Part shown: piece after piece, positions 43,406 through 52,609 of the stretch
Layout: each line of letters opens with the position of its first letter
Numbering within the stretch: position 1 is the first letter of the stretch
Made by a program: the position numbers and the translations under genes
Notes under the pieces: model-generated
The model's database searches: none
Seen by the model: only the letters and a program-made list of their open reading frames with translations
What the model was told of the DNA's origin: nothing
Source: Lentzea atacamensis
GTDB lineage: Bacteria > Actinomycetota > Actinomycetes > Mycobacteriales > Pseudonocardiaceae
NCBI RefSeq assembly: GCF_003269295.1
Contig: NZ_QLTT01000012.1
Location: 132,811-196,810 of the forward strand
Direction of reading: 5' to 3'
Length of the DNA: 64,000 nt

Positions 43406-44598
43406 CCGCGGTGAAGCGTCGTCACCATCGCCTCGATCGCGATGCGCGGCTTCACGTTGACCTCGATCGCCTCCCGGCAGGCCAGCACCGCCTCCAGCCG
43501 CCGCAGAATCGACTCCTGCGACCACTGAGCAGCCGCCGTCTTGGAGTCACCGGCGCGGTCCGGGTGCATCAACGCGGCCTCTGAGCCGGTCTTCGTCACC
43601 AGCGCGTCCCGGTAGAACCCGGCCAGGTCCACCAACGCCATGTCCAACGAGTCGCGCTGGGTCCGGGTGGCCCGGGACTTCTGCCGCTTTTCCAGATCCT
43701 TCAACGCGCCCTTGGCACCGCGGGTCGCGGCAGCGGTCCCCTTACCGGTTCCGCCGGCTCCCATCGCGGTCTCCAACGCCTCGCGCTCAGCCTCGTTGCG
43801 AGCCTCGTTGGCGGTGGTGGCGTCTTCCTCAGCAGCCTTGATCAGCTCATCAGCACAGGTGAAGACGTCAGCGGGCTTCCGCAACGCCAGCGGAATCCGC
43901 AGCACGGCCTCCCGCCGGGACCGGGTCTCCTCGTCAACGGCCAGCCGCCGCGCCCGCCCAACGTGCCCGCCGCAAACCGACGCCGCCCACTGCGCCATCT
44001 CCGGCGCAATGCCGTCCACGGCCTCCAAAGCCGACGCGATGGCCGAAGGCCTAGGCGACCCCAAAGACACCAAGCGGCAACGCGATCGGATGGTCACCGA
44101 CACGTCGTCCGGATGATCGGAAGGCGCGCACAGCAGGAAGACCGTCCGCTCCGGCGGCTCCTCGACAGCCTTCAGCAGAGCGTTGGCCGCACCCTCGGTC
44201 AACCGGTCCGCATCCTCGATGATCACCACCTGCCAGCGCCCGGAAGTGGGGCGGCGAGCAGAGATCTGCACGAGTGAACGCATCTCGGCGACCGAGATCG
44301 ACAGGCCTTCAGGGGCGACGACCCGCACGTCGGCGTGGGTGCCGTGCAAGGTGGTCCGGCAGCCGGAGCACTCGCCGCAGCCGGGGCGATCGTCCGTGAC
44401 GACACACTGCAGGGCAGCGGCGAAGGCGCGAGCGGTCGAAGATCGGCCGGATCCGGGTGGGCCGGTGAAGAGCCAGGCGTGCGTCATCACGCCTGGCGCC
44501 GGCGTTCCACCCGCAACGATCGTGGCCGCGGCCTCGGCAGCCGCGGACAGTGTGGCCACCGCGTCCGGCTGCCCGACCACCTCGTCCCACACGCTCAT
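43402..44598 (-). CDS. holB: DNA polymerase III subunit delta'
   Basis: The delta' subunit of the clamp loader helps load the sliding clamp at replication forks. The 398-residue AAA+ protein begins VVGQPDAVATL and has the P-loop-like GPPGSGRSSTARAFA, the zinc-binding CGECSGCRT, and VVIIEDADRLTEGAANALLKAVEEPPE. The P-loop has Arg where ATP-binding subunits have Lys, as is common in delta'. A charged insertion of about 60 residues (270-330) contains KGTAAATRGAKGALKDLEKR. Confidence 0.93.
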   Translation of the reverse strand: MSVWDEVVGQPDAVATLSAAAEAAATIVAGGTPAPGVMTHAWLFTGPPGSGRSSTARAFAAALQCVVTDDRPGCGECSGCRTTLHGTHADVRVVAPEGLSISVAEMRSLVQISARRPTSGRWQVVIIEDADRLTEGAANALLKAVEEPPERTVFLLCAPSDHPDDVSVTIRSRCRLVSLGSPRPSAIASALEAVDGIAPEMAQWAASVCGGHVGRARRLAVDEETRSRREAVLRIPLALRKPADVFTCADELIKAAEEDATTANEARNEAEREALETAMGAGGTGKGTAAATRGAKGALKDLEKRQKSRATRTQRDSLDMALVDLAGFYRDALVTKTGSEAALMHPDRAGDSKTAAAQWSQESILRRLEAVLACREAIEVNVKPRIAIEAMVTTLHRG

Positions 44599-44621
44599 GG
44601 CTGCAGTCTTCCAGCGAACGC

Positions 44622-46658
44622 TCAGACCGCGGCTTCGGGGACCGCTCGCTTGCGGGTCGCCAGCAACGGCACGACCGCGGAGCGGACTCGCTCGGCCACC
44701 ACGTCCGGGTCGCCGTCGGCCTCGACGACGACGTAGCGGTCCGGGTCGGCGGCGGCCATCTCGCTCAGCAGGCGCTGCACGCGCCAGTGGTGTTCCAGAG
44801 CGATCGACTTGCCGTCGGTGACCGGGCGGTCCAGCAGGATCGTCAGGTCCGGGCGCAGGCGGCCGGTGGCCCAGTCGACCAGGCCTTCCAGCTCCTGGTG
44901 TTCCAGCGTGCTGGTGGCGGTGAAGTGCGCCAGTGGCGAGTCGACATAGCGCTCCATCACCACGACGGAGCCCTCGTCCAGGGCGGGGCGCACCTGCCGT
45001 TCGACGACATCGGCGCGCACGGCGGCGGCGACCAGGGCCTGCGCGCGCACGCCTGCCAGCTCGGCGGAGGACAGCATCGTGCGCAGGCGGCGTTCGTCGT
45101 GCTCCGGGTCGGCGGCCAGCAGGACGTCCAGGCCCTCGGCGCGCAGAGCGGCGGCCAGGCGCCGGGCCTGCACCGAGGTGTCCTCGCGGGTGTCGCCCTC
45201 GACGGCGATCAGCAGGCCCTTGGTGTTGCGGCGGCCGCGGATGGCCGCGAACAGCGACGACAGCACCGGCTCCTCACGGCGGTCGTCCATCTGCCGGTAC
45301 GCGACGAGGCCGAGCACGATGGCGATCACGGCGCCGCCGAGCATCACCGGGCGGGTCGCGTCGACCTCCATCGGGTGGCCGAACACGCTGACCTGGCGCT
45401 TCTGCAGCAGGGCGACCAGCAGCGGCGCGCCGGCCGACGCGCCGAACAGCACGACCTTGAGCAGCGACTGGATCAGCGCGACCGTGCGGCCGCGCATCTC
45501 GTCCTCGACCTGCGAACCGACGATCGTCAGGCCGGTCAGGAACGCCACGCCGGCACACGCGCCGACCATGGCGACGGTCAGCAGCGCGATCCACAGGTGC
45601 GGGGCGAGCGCGACCACGACCAGCGTGATGCCGGCCCCCACGATCGTCACGCCGAACAGGCGGTTGTAGGCAAGGCGCTGGGCCAGTCTGGGCGCGGTCG
45701 CCATGCCGATCGCCAGACCGACGAACACGGCCACGAAGAGCAGGCCGAACGTCGAGGCGCCGCCCAGCAGCGACTGCGAGTAGAGCTTCGCGGTGGCGAT
45801 CACGACACCGGCCGCGGCGAACGCGCCGATCATGCCGATCACCAGGCCGCGGACCAGCGGCGTCGCGGCGGCGAACCTCAGGCCGTCGCGGAACATCGCG
45901 ACGAAGCCCGGCTTGTCGGCGTCGTCCTTCTTGCGGGTCGAGGAGACGCGGCCGGACAGCTCCGGCAGGCGGGTCGCGACCAGGATCGCCGAGGTGAAGT
46001 ACAGCAGGCCGTTGATCATCACGGCGATCGTCGCGATCCGGAACTCCAGGTTCCCGCCCTGCAGGTTCAGGTAGCCCGGGATGCCCGCGATCAGCGAGTA
46101 CAGGCCGAAGCCGCTGATCGTGGAGATGCCGTAGGTCATCACCAGGCCGAGCTGGTTCGCCGACTCCACCTGGTCCGGGCGGCGCAGCAGGTTCGGGACC
46201 GCCGACTCCTTGGCCGGGATCCAGAGCATCGCGCAGCAGCCGACCAGGAAGTTCGCCACGAAGAGCCAGATCGGCGATCCGATCAGTGCGATCGAGATGA
46301 ACAGCGACCCGCGCAGGATGTCGCAGATCACCATCACCTTGCGGCGGTCGAACCGGTCCGCGAGCACGCCACCGACGGGCGCGAACAGGATTCCCGGCAG
46401 CAACTGCGTCAGCACGACCAGCGACAGCGCGAACGACTGCCACTGGTAGCTGTTCATCATCTCGGAGACCAGACCGGTCAGCGCAAGAAGTGACAGCCAG
46501 TCACCGACGCTGCACAGATAGGTGACGAGCCACAGCCGCCGGAACGGCCTGATGGCCAGCACCGAGCGCAGCCGGTGGACCGTGGACACGCTGGACTGGG
46601 CCTGCCCTGCCTGGCCTGCCTCGGTCACTCCTGTGTCCGCGTCCTGAATCTCAGTCAC
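44622..46658 (-). CDS. MFS transporter fused to a degenerate thymidylate-kinase domain
   Basis: The first roughly 440 residues form an MFS transporter (ADRFDRRKVMVICDILRG is motif A; about 12 helices). The last 210 align with dTMP kinase: IAVEGDTREDTSVQARRLA where active enzymes have EGxDGxGKST, VVMERYVDSPLAHF where they have DRY, and LRPDLTILLDRP. The P-loop Lys/Ser, the DR of DRY and the lid are lost, so kinase activity is improbable. Actinobacteria such as Streptomyces have an MFS-Tmk fusion at this locus. GTG 46658 avoids overlap with the upstream gene; the frame is open to 46751. Confidence 0.82.
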   Translation of the reverse strand: MTEIQDADTGVTEAGQAGQAQSSVSTVHRLRSVLAIRPFRRLWLVTYLCSVGDWLSLLALTGLVSEMMNSYQWQSFALSLVVLTQLLPGILFAPVGGVLADRFDRRKVMVICDILRGSLFISIALIGSPIWLFVANFLVGCCAMLWIPAKESAVPNLLRRPDQVESANQLGLVMTYGISTISGFGLYSLIAGIPGYLNLQGGNLEFRIATIAVMINGLLYFTSAILVATRLPELSGRVSSTRKKDDADKPGFVAMFRDGLRFAAATPLVRGLVIGMIGAFAAAGVVIATAKLYSQSLLGGASTFGLLFVAVFVGLAIGMATAPRLAQRLAYNRLFGVTIVGAGITLVVVALAPHLWIALLTVAMVGACAGVAFLTGLTIVGSQVEDEMRGRTVALIQSLLKVVLFGASAGAPLLVALLQKRQVSVFGHPMEVDATRPVMLGGAVIAIVLGLVAYRQMDDRREEPVLSSLFAAIRGRRNTKGLLIAVEGDTREDTSVQARRLAAALRAEGLDVLLAADPEHDERRLRTMLSSAELAGVRAQALVAAAVRADVVERQVRPALDEGSVVVMERYVDSPLAHFTATSTLEHQELEGLVDWATGRLRPDLTILLDRPVTDGKSIALEHHWRVQRLLSEMAAADPDRYVVVEADGDPDVVAERVRSAVVPLLATRKRAVPEAAV

Positions 46659-46728
46659 CCCGATATCTGCCTGCTCCGTGCGGTCAGCGTAACCGGACCA
46701 GGCGGGTGAGGTTGCCGGACTCTCAGCG

Positions 46729-47136
46729 TTAACCGCTGAAGATCGCCCCAAGAATGTTGACGAGCACCAGCACGAAGAAGCCGATCACGATCAGGCAGCC
46801 GATGAACGCGGCCACACCACTCGACTGCTTGGTGGGCTGTTGCTGTTGCGCCGCAGGCATTTGCGCCCCTGGCACGAACTGCTGAGGCGCCCGCTGGCGA
46901 CGTCCGCGCGGCCGGCGCTGCTCCTGCTCCATCTGAGCCCAGACGGCCTGGCGCATCTCGTCGGTCAGCGTCGGCGGTGCAGGAACCGACACACGTGACG
47001 CAGAGTACCCGGAGGTCCATTGAGGAGCGATGAAGGTGTCAGCCGTCACCAACCCGGCCAGCGGGTCCGGGAAAAGCCGGGGAGGCGGCGGGGCCTGAGT
47101 CCCGTCCGGTCCGAAGTCGGAGCTCGGCACCGCCAC
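46729..47136 (-). CDS. Small Pro/Gln-rich single-pass membrane protein
   Basis: The 135-residue protein has a disordered Pro/Gln/Arg-rich N-terminal part with a short helix (LTDEMRQAVWAQMEQEQRR) and one C-terminal membrane helix (VAAFIGCLIVIGFFVLVLVN), so the bulk faces the cytoplasm. The start GTG 47136 follows GGAGGTGGCG, 7 bases beyond topA. Function is unknown. Confidence 0.65.
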   Translation of the reverse strand: MAVPSSDFGPDGTQAPPPPRLFPDPLAGLVTADTFIAPQWTSGYSASRVSVPAPPTLTDEMRQAVWAQMEQEQRRPRGRRQRAPQQFVPGAQMPAAQQQQPTKQSSGVAAFIGCLIVIGFFVLVLVNILGAIFSG

Positions 47137-47143
47137 CTCCAGA

Positions 47144-49912
47144 TCAGCTCTTCGACTTGGCAGGAGCCTTCTTGGCCGCGGGCTTCTTCGCCGCGGTCGT
47201 CGCCTTCTTGGCCGGCGCCTTCTTCTTGACCGGTCCCTTGGCGCGCTTCTCCGCCAGCAGCTCGGCCGCGCGCTCGTCGGTGATCGTCTCGACGCTGTCC
47301 GTCTTGCGCAGCGAGGCGTTGGCCTCGCCGTCGGTGACGTACGGCCCGAACCGGCCGTCCTTGATCACCATCGGCTTGCCGGACACCGGGTCGTTGCCCA
47401 GCTCGCGCAACGGCGGCGCCGAGGCGGCCGAGCGACCTCGCTTCTTCGGCTCCGCGTAGATCTTGAGCGCCTCTTCGAGCGTGACCGTGAAGATCTGGTT
47501 CTCGTCGACGAGCGACCGCGAGTCCGTGCCCTTCTTCAGGTACGGGCCATAGCGGCCGTTCTGCGCGGTGATCTCGGCACCCGTCTCCGGGTCCTTGCCC
47601 ACCACGCGCGGCAGCGAGAGCAGCTTCAGCGCGTCTTCCAGCGTCACGGTGTCCAGCGACATCGACTTGAACAGCGAGCCGGTGCGCGGCTTCGGTGCCT
47701 TCTTCGAAGCCGCGCCGTTCTCCGACGCCTCCGGCAGCACCTCGGTCACGTACGGCCCGAAACGGCCTTCCTTTGCCACGATCTCGTTGCCCGAGACCGG
47801 GTCGACGCCCAGCGAACGGCCTTCCTGCGGCGTCGAGAACAGCTTCTCGGCGATCTCCGCGGTCAGCTCGTCCGGCGGCAGGTCGTCCGGCAGGTTCGCG
47901 CGCTGCGCGGCACCGTCGACCTCGCGCTCCAGGTACGGCCCGAACCGGCCTACGCGGACCACTACCGTGCGGCCCTCGGAGTCGCTGAACAGCGGGATCG
48001 AGTTGACCTCGCGCGGGTCGATGTCCTCGACACCGGTCCCTACCAGCTTCTTCAGGCCACCGGAACGGCCGATCGAGCCGTCGGGGCCGATGCTGCCACC
48101 GAAGTAGAAGCCCGACAGCCACGTGGTGCGCTGCTGACGACCGGCGGCGATGCCGTCCAGCTCGTCCTCCAGCGCGGCGGTGAAGTCGTAGTCGACGAGA
48201 CGGCCGAAGTGGACCTCGAGCAGCCCGACCACGGCGAAGGCGACCCACGACGGGACCAGCGCCGCGCCCTTCTTCCACACGTAGCCGCGGTCCTGGATGG
48301 TGCTGATGATCGACGAGTAGGTGGAGGGACGGCCGATGCCGAGCTCCTCCATCGTCTTGATCAGCGACGGCTCGGTGTAGCGCGACGGCGGCGAGGTGGT
48401 GTGGCCGTCCGCGGACAGCTCCGCGATCGTCAGCGCCTGGTCCTTGACCAGCTGCGGCAGGCGCGACTCCGCGTCGTCCGACTCGCCACCGGCCTCGGCG
48501 TCGACGGTCTCGACGTAGGCCTTGAGGAAGCCGGCGAACGTGATCGTGCGGCCGGACGCGGCGAACGTGACCTCCTGGCCCGTCGCGGCCCGGCCCTGGA
48601 TGCGCACGCTGGTCGTGTTGCCCCGCGCGTCGGCCATCTGGGACGCGATCGTGCGCTGCCAGATCATCTCGTAGAGCTTGAACTCGTCGGCGTCCAGCTC
48701 GGCGGCCACCTGACCGGGCGTGCGGAAGACCTCGCCCGCCGGCCTGATCGCCTCGTGGGCCTCCTGCGCGTTCTTGACCTTGCGGTTGTACTGGCGCGGC
48801 TGCGGCGAGACGTACTGCGCGCCGTAGAGGTCCGTCGCCTGCGTGCGGGCCGCGTTGATCGCGGTCTCCGACAGCGTCGTGCTGTCGGTACGCATGTAGG
48901 TGATGTAGCCGTTCTCGTACAGCTTCTGCGCGGTGCGCATGGTGCGGTCGGCCGAGAACCGCAGCTTGCGGCCCGCCTCCTGCTGCAACGTCGAGGTCAT
49001 GAACGGCGCGTACGGCTTGCGCGAGTACGGCTTCTCCTCGACCGAGGCGACCTTGACCGGCGCGTTCTCCAGCCCGGCTGCGATGGCGCGGGCCTGCGCC
49101 TCGTCCAGCACGACGACGTCGGCCTTGCCGGTCAGCTTGCCGTCCGACCCGAAGTCACGGCCGGTGGCGAGACGCGTGCCGTCGACGGCCACGAGACGCG
49201 CGCCGAACTGGCGCGGCGCGGCCTCGGCACCGGCGTCCATCTGCGCGGAGATGTCCCAGTAGCTCGCCGAGACGAACTTCATCCGCTCGCGTTCGCGCTC
49301 CACGACCAGACGCGTCGCCACGGACTGCACGCGGCCTGCCGAGAGCTTCGGCATGACCTTCTTCCACAGCACCGGGCTGACTTCGTAGCCGTAGAGGCGG
49401 TCGAGGATGCGGCGGGTCTCCTGGGCGTCGACCAGGTCCTGGTCGAGGTCACGCGGGTTGGCGGCAGCCGCCTGGATCGCGGACTCGGTGATCTCGTGGA
49501 ACACCATCCGGCGAACCGGGACCTTCGGCTTCAGCGTCTCCAGCAGGTGCCACGCGATGGCCTCGCCCTCGCGGTCACCGTCTGTCGCGAGGTAGAGCTC
49601 GTCGACGTCCTTCAACGCTTCCTTGAGCTCGGTGACCAGCGACTTCTTGTCCGCGGACACCACGTAGAGCGGCTCGAAGTCGTGATCGACGTCCACGCCG
49701 AGCCTGGCCCACGCCTGGCCCTTGAACTTCGCGGGAACGTCGGCGGCGCCGCGCGGCAGGTCCCGGATGTGTCCCCTGGAGGACTCCACGACGAAGTTGC
49801 TGCCGAGGTACGACGCGATCTTGCGCGCCTTCGTGGGCGACTCGACGATCACAAGTCGTCGGGTACTACCCGCTCCTCCGCTGCTCTTTCTCGTCCGTGT
49901 CGATCCAGCCAC
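47144..49912 (-). CDS. topA: DNA topoisomerase I (type IA)
   Basis: TopA relaxes negative supercoils. The 922-residue protein has the TOPRIM domain at the start (RLVIVESPTKARKIASYL), GRVQSVATRLVVERERE, and the active-site Tyr in YITYMRTDSTTLSE. Four Toprim_C repeats with GRFGPYL/GPYVT follow, then a lysine/alanine-rich tail (KKKAPAKKATTAAKKPAAKK). The Cys4 zinc fingers of the E. coli enzyme are absent, as usual in actinobacteria, where the basic tail aids processivity. The start is GTG 49912. Confidence 0.95.
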   Translation of the reverse strand: MAGSTRTRKSSGGAGSTRRLVIVESPTKARKIASYLGSNFVVESSRGHIRDLPRGAADVPAKFKGQAWARLGVDVDHDFEPLYVVSADKKSLVTELKEALKDVDELYLATDGDREGEAIAWHLLETLKPKVPVRRMVFHEITESAIQAAAANPRDLDQDLVDAQETRRILDRLYGYEVSPVLWKKVMPKLSAGRVQSVATRLVVERERERMKFVSASYWDISAQMDAGAEAAPRQFGARLVAVDGTRLATGRDFGSDGKLTGKADVVVLDEAQARAIAAGLENAPVKVASVEEKPYSRKPYAPFMTSTLQQEAGRKLRFSADRTMRTAQKLYENGYITYMRTDSTTLSETAINAARTQATDLYGAQYVSPQPRQYNRKVKNAQEAHEAIRPAGEVFRTPGQVAAELDADEFKLYEMIWQRTIASQMADARGNTTSVRIQGRAATGQEVTFAASGRTITFAGFLKAYVETVDAEAGGESDDAESRLPQLVKDQALTIAELSADGHTTSPPSRYTEPSLIKTMEELGIGRPSTYSSIISTIQDRGYVWKKGAALVPSWVAFAVVGLLEVHFGRLVDYDFTAALEDELDGIAAGRQQRTTWLSGFYFGGSIGPDGSIGRSGGLKKLVGTGVEDIDPREVNSIPLFSDSEGRTVVVRVGRFGPYLEREVDGAAQRANLPDDLPPDELTAEIAEKLFSTPQEGRSLGVDPVSGNEIVAKEGRFGPYVTEVLPEASENGAASKKAPKPRTGSLFKSMSLDTVTLEDALKLLSLPRVVGKDPETGAEITAQNGRYGPYLKKGTDSRSLVDENQIFTVTLEEALKIYAEPKKRGRSAASAPPLRELGNDPVSGKPMVIKDGRFGPYVTDGEANASLRKTDSVETITDERAAELLAEKRAKGPVKKKAPAKKATTAAKKPAAKKAPAKSKS

Positions 49913-50041
49913 TCGCCGTCCCGCTCTCTTCCAAACCCGGTTCCCAGGCCCGCCAGTGTTGCCCAGCGTCGGCCGAAAAGCACACCATCCGCGACGCCCG
50001 TACGACGAGACAGAGTGACACAACCTTGCCGGACCGCCCGC

Positions 50042-50614
50042 TCAGGCCGCCGGCCAGGTGCTCATCGCCACTCCGTGCGGAGGGCTTCCGACCAGCTCAG
50101 CGAGCCGAGCCAGCCTTCGTCGGCCGGTTACCCGCAACGCCGGAGCCCCTACCAGGGTGCACGGAAGTCCGGATGCGAGCAGGGCATTTTGCAACGGTTC
50201 GTGTGTCTGGGGTGCGTTGGGGTCCAAACCGAGCAGGTACGCCGACTCCATCCAGCTGCCCGCGGCCAGCGCCCAGACCCGCAGCACTGCTCCGTTCAGC
50301 TCGAAGCCGGCCGGCACCTTCTTGACAGATCCGTCCAGCCAGCGGGCGGCCAGAGGGGTGAGATCGGTGCGGAACGGCGTGCGGACGAACCGCGTGCCCT
50401 CCTCGTTGACGCACAGCTCGGACGTGACGCCGCGCTCGGCGCACGCCTGCCTGAGCGGCTGGTGACGCCACTCGTCGCGCAGCTCGACGTACACGCGGGC
50501 GGCCGTACCGCGTGCGAAGCTGACGGCCTGCCCCGGCCCGCAGAGGAAGCCGGCGAGGTCCGCCTTGGCCGGCGTGCGCGCCTCGGCCGAGAAGAAGGAC
50601 AGCTGCCCAACCAC
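50042..50614 (-). CDS. Conserved actinobacterial hypothetical protein (Rv3647c-like position)
   Basis: The 190-residue soluble protein starts VGQLSFFSAEARTPAKADLA and contains TRFVRTPFRTDLTPLAARWL, GAVLRVWALAAGSW and LLGLDPNAPQTHEPLQNAL. The conserved hypothetical gene upstream of topA in mycobacteria holds the same place. The start is GTG 50614. Function is unknown; no membrane segment or catalytic motif is recognised. Confidence 0.75.
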   Translation of the reverse strand: MVGQLSFFSAEARTPAKADLAGFLCGPGQAVSFARGTAARVYVELRDEWRHQPLRQACAERGVTSELCVNEEGTRFVRTPFRTDLTPLAARWLDGSVKKVPAGFELNGAVLRVWALAAGSWMESAYLLGLDPNAPQTHEPLQNALLASGLPCTLVGAPALRVTGRRRLARLAELVGSPPHGVAMSTWPAA

Positions 50615-50682
50615 GGCCCACAGAGTAGAACAGGCGTTCGACTGTGACCAGTGGTGCGCCTGTGACTACGCCGGTCGAGCGA

Positions 50683-51228
50683 TCACTGCTGACCTCCGGC
50701 CTTCAGCTGGGTGCAGGGGACCGACTTGCCCATCGCTCCTGCGTACTTGGGCGATTTCTCCAGCGCGTCGAAGGTCGCTCGCAGCTGTTCGGGGCTGCTC
50801 ACCTGCGACGTGTCGGCCAGCGCCTTCTCCGCGCTCTCCCAGAACTGCCCGTTCGGCTCCAGGGCGTTCACCGGCGCCTCCGCGGCCGCGTAGGACCTGG
50901 CCGACTCGCCCATGTACTTCATCAACCGTTCGTGCACGTCCTCGAGCTCGTCCGACGGCGGTCCCAGCTCCTTGAGCTTCTTCTCCGCGTCCGTGAGCGC
51001 CGTGGCGTTCGCAGTGACGAGCTTGAGGTAGGCCGTCTTGACCGCGGCGGGGTTGGCGGGGTCCTGCGCCTTCAGCTCCAGTGCCGCCTTCATGCCGGGC
51101 AGCAGGCCGCCGCAGAAGGCGTCGACCCACTGGCCCTGCGCCTCGGTGAGCGGCTTGTCCTCGTCGGACGCGCAGGCGCTCGTCAACGCGATCGTGGTCA
51201 GCAGAGCTGCGATCAGGCGTGATCTCAC
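50683..51228 (-). CDS. Small exported lipoprotein, paralogue 1 of 3
   Basis: The 181-residue lipoprotein has lipobox LTSAC. The mature part is a predicted four-helix soluble domain with WVDAFCGGLLPGM at the start and VPCTQLK at the end. Two mature-domain cysteines correspond in position to those in the two following genes and probably pair. The start is GTG 51228. Function is unknown. Confidence 0.75.
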   Translation of the reverse strand: MRSRLIAALLTTIALTSACASDEDKPLTEAQGQWVDAFCGGLLPGMKAALELKAQDPANPAAVKTAYLKLVTANATALTDAEKKLKELGPPSDELEDVHERLMKYMGESARSYAAAEAPVNALEPNGQFWESAEKALADTSQVSSPEQLRATFDALEKSPKYAGAMGKSVPCTQLKAGGQQ

Positions 51229-51356
51229 AACGTCAGTTTCCAGGCAGCTGCTCGGCCAGATCCTGCCGGGCCACGCCGTCCACTCAAACCCCAGGTCAGG
51301 TCGCAGATCGCGCGAACACACCCGTTCGAGCGACCTCTTCGCGCAGTCCCCGGAGA

Positions 51357-51938
51357 TCAGGAGGTAGGTGCGGAACTCGTGGAGATCTGCAGGTCCTTGC
51401 AGTTCGCGGCCTTCTGGGCGACCGGCGCGAGACCTGTCTCGTCGAACTTCTTCTGCACGTCGGCACCGGTCGTCTCGAGCGCGGCCGCCTTGGTGACCAT
51501 CTCGGTGAACGCGGCGACGACCTGCGTGGGGTCGTTCGAGGAGTCGAGCTTCGACTTGGTGTCGGAGAGCAGCGTCCTGATCTGGCCCATGCCGTCCTCC
51601 GCGGCCGTGACCAGCTCCTTCGACTTCGGGTGCGGACCGTTCTCCAGCGCCTTGAGGTCCGCGATCGACTTGTCGACCGCGGCCACCCTGGTGCCGAGCC
51701 AGTCCGAGAGGCCCGTCTTGAGCTTCGACGGGTCGTTCATGTCGATGCTGGGCTCGTCCGACATGGCTTTCACGGTGCCACCAACGGCACCGCAGACCTT
51801 GTCCATCCACGCCACGACGTCGGCCTCGTTCGGGGTGGCCGACGTCGACGACGTGGAGGAACCTCCGCTGCTGCACGCGGTGAGCGCGAGCAGGCTCGTC
51901 AGAAGTGCGATGGCGGTGTGACGCATGGGGCGACGCAT
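51357..51938 (-). CDS. Small exported lipoprotein, paralogue 2 of 3
   Basis: The 193-residue lipoprotein has lipobox LTAC, a Ser/Thr-rich spacer, VVAWMDKVCGAVGG and the C-terminal ANCKDLQ. It is clearly paralogous to paralogue 3 (shared MDKVCGA). Helices rich in Ala, Lys and Asp fill the middle. Two ATG starts are possible (51938 or 51926). It ends 128 bases before paralogue 1 begins. Confidence 0.75.
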   Translation of the reverse strand: MRRPMRHTAIALLTSLLALTACSSGGSSTSSTSATPNEADVVAWMDKVCGAVGGTVKAMSDEPSIDMNDPSKLKTGLSDWLGTRVAAVDKSIADLKALENGPHPKSKELVTAAEDGMGQIRTLLSDTKSKLDSSNDPTQVVAAFTEMVTKAAALETTGADVQKKFDETGLAPVAQKAANCKDLQISTSSAPTS

Positions 51939-51967
51939 GGAGCGGAAGCTACTCCGAACGGGCTCGC

Positions 51968-52543
51968 TCAGCTCGTCGGCGTGACGTTGAGGCGCTGCAT
52001 CTCCTGGCATTTCGACGCGGTCTGCGTGGCCTTCTGCAGCTCGGGCACGGCCTTGAGCTCGCGCAGCGGGTCGGCGAGCTCGGAGAGCTTGGCGATGGCC
52101 TCTCCGGCGGCCTGGAGGCCACCGCTCGCGTTGTTCGCGTCGGCCTGCTCGATCTTGGTCTTGGCGTCGGTGAAAACCACGCCCAAAGAGGTGAAGGCGT
52201 CCGCCATCTTCGTGACGGCCTCCTCGCCGCCCGCGACGGGCGACGGGCCGACGTTCTTGAGGCCCTCGGCCGACTTGGTGAAGGCGTCGGCGAGCTGGCC
52301 CATGTAGGCGGCCATCTCGGCCTTGAGCTTGGCGGAGTCGCCCGCGTCGAGCTTCGGGGGCGTCTTCTCGATCTTGGCGAACTCGGACGCGGCGCCGCAC
52401 ACCTTGTCCATGTAGGCGACGGCCTCGGGGCTGGCCGCGCCGCTGGTGGGCGTCGCTGAAGTGCCGGAGTTGCCGCCGATGGTGGTGCACCCGGCCAACG
52501 CGCAGGTGGCAACAACGGCAGTGGCGACGAGGCGGAGCCTCAT
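51968..52543 (-). CDS. Small exported lipoprotein, paralogue 3 of 3
   Basis: The 191-residue lipoprotein has lipobox LAGC, then AVAYMDKVCGAASEF and, near the end, TASKCQEMQRL. GAGGAG precedes the ATG at 52543. The gene lies 29 bases upstream of paralogue 2 and may share its transcript. Helical pattern and two conserved Cys match its neighbours. The ligand or partner is unknown. Confidence 0.75.
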   Translation of the reverse strand: MRLRLVATAVVATCALAGCTTIGGNSGTSATPTSGAASPEAVAYMDKVCGAASEFAKIEKTPPKLDAGDSAKLKAEMAAYMGQLADAFTKSAEGLKNVGPSPVAGGEEAVTKMADAFTSLGVVFTDAKTKIEQADANNASGGLQAAGEAIAKLSELADPLRELKAVPELQKATQTASKCQEMQRLNVTPTS

Positions 52544-52609
52544 GTCGTAACTCCTCGGTCGGGGTACGTCGGGGGAATCCCGAAAGTACCCCGACCGGAG
52601 GTGGTGGAA

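Noticed and set aside
50683..51876. Long form of lipoprotein 1 starting at 51876
   Set aside because: Upstream codons lie antisense/out of frame within paralogue 2 and lack a signal peptide; GTG 51228 directly starts the lipoprotein signal.
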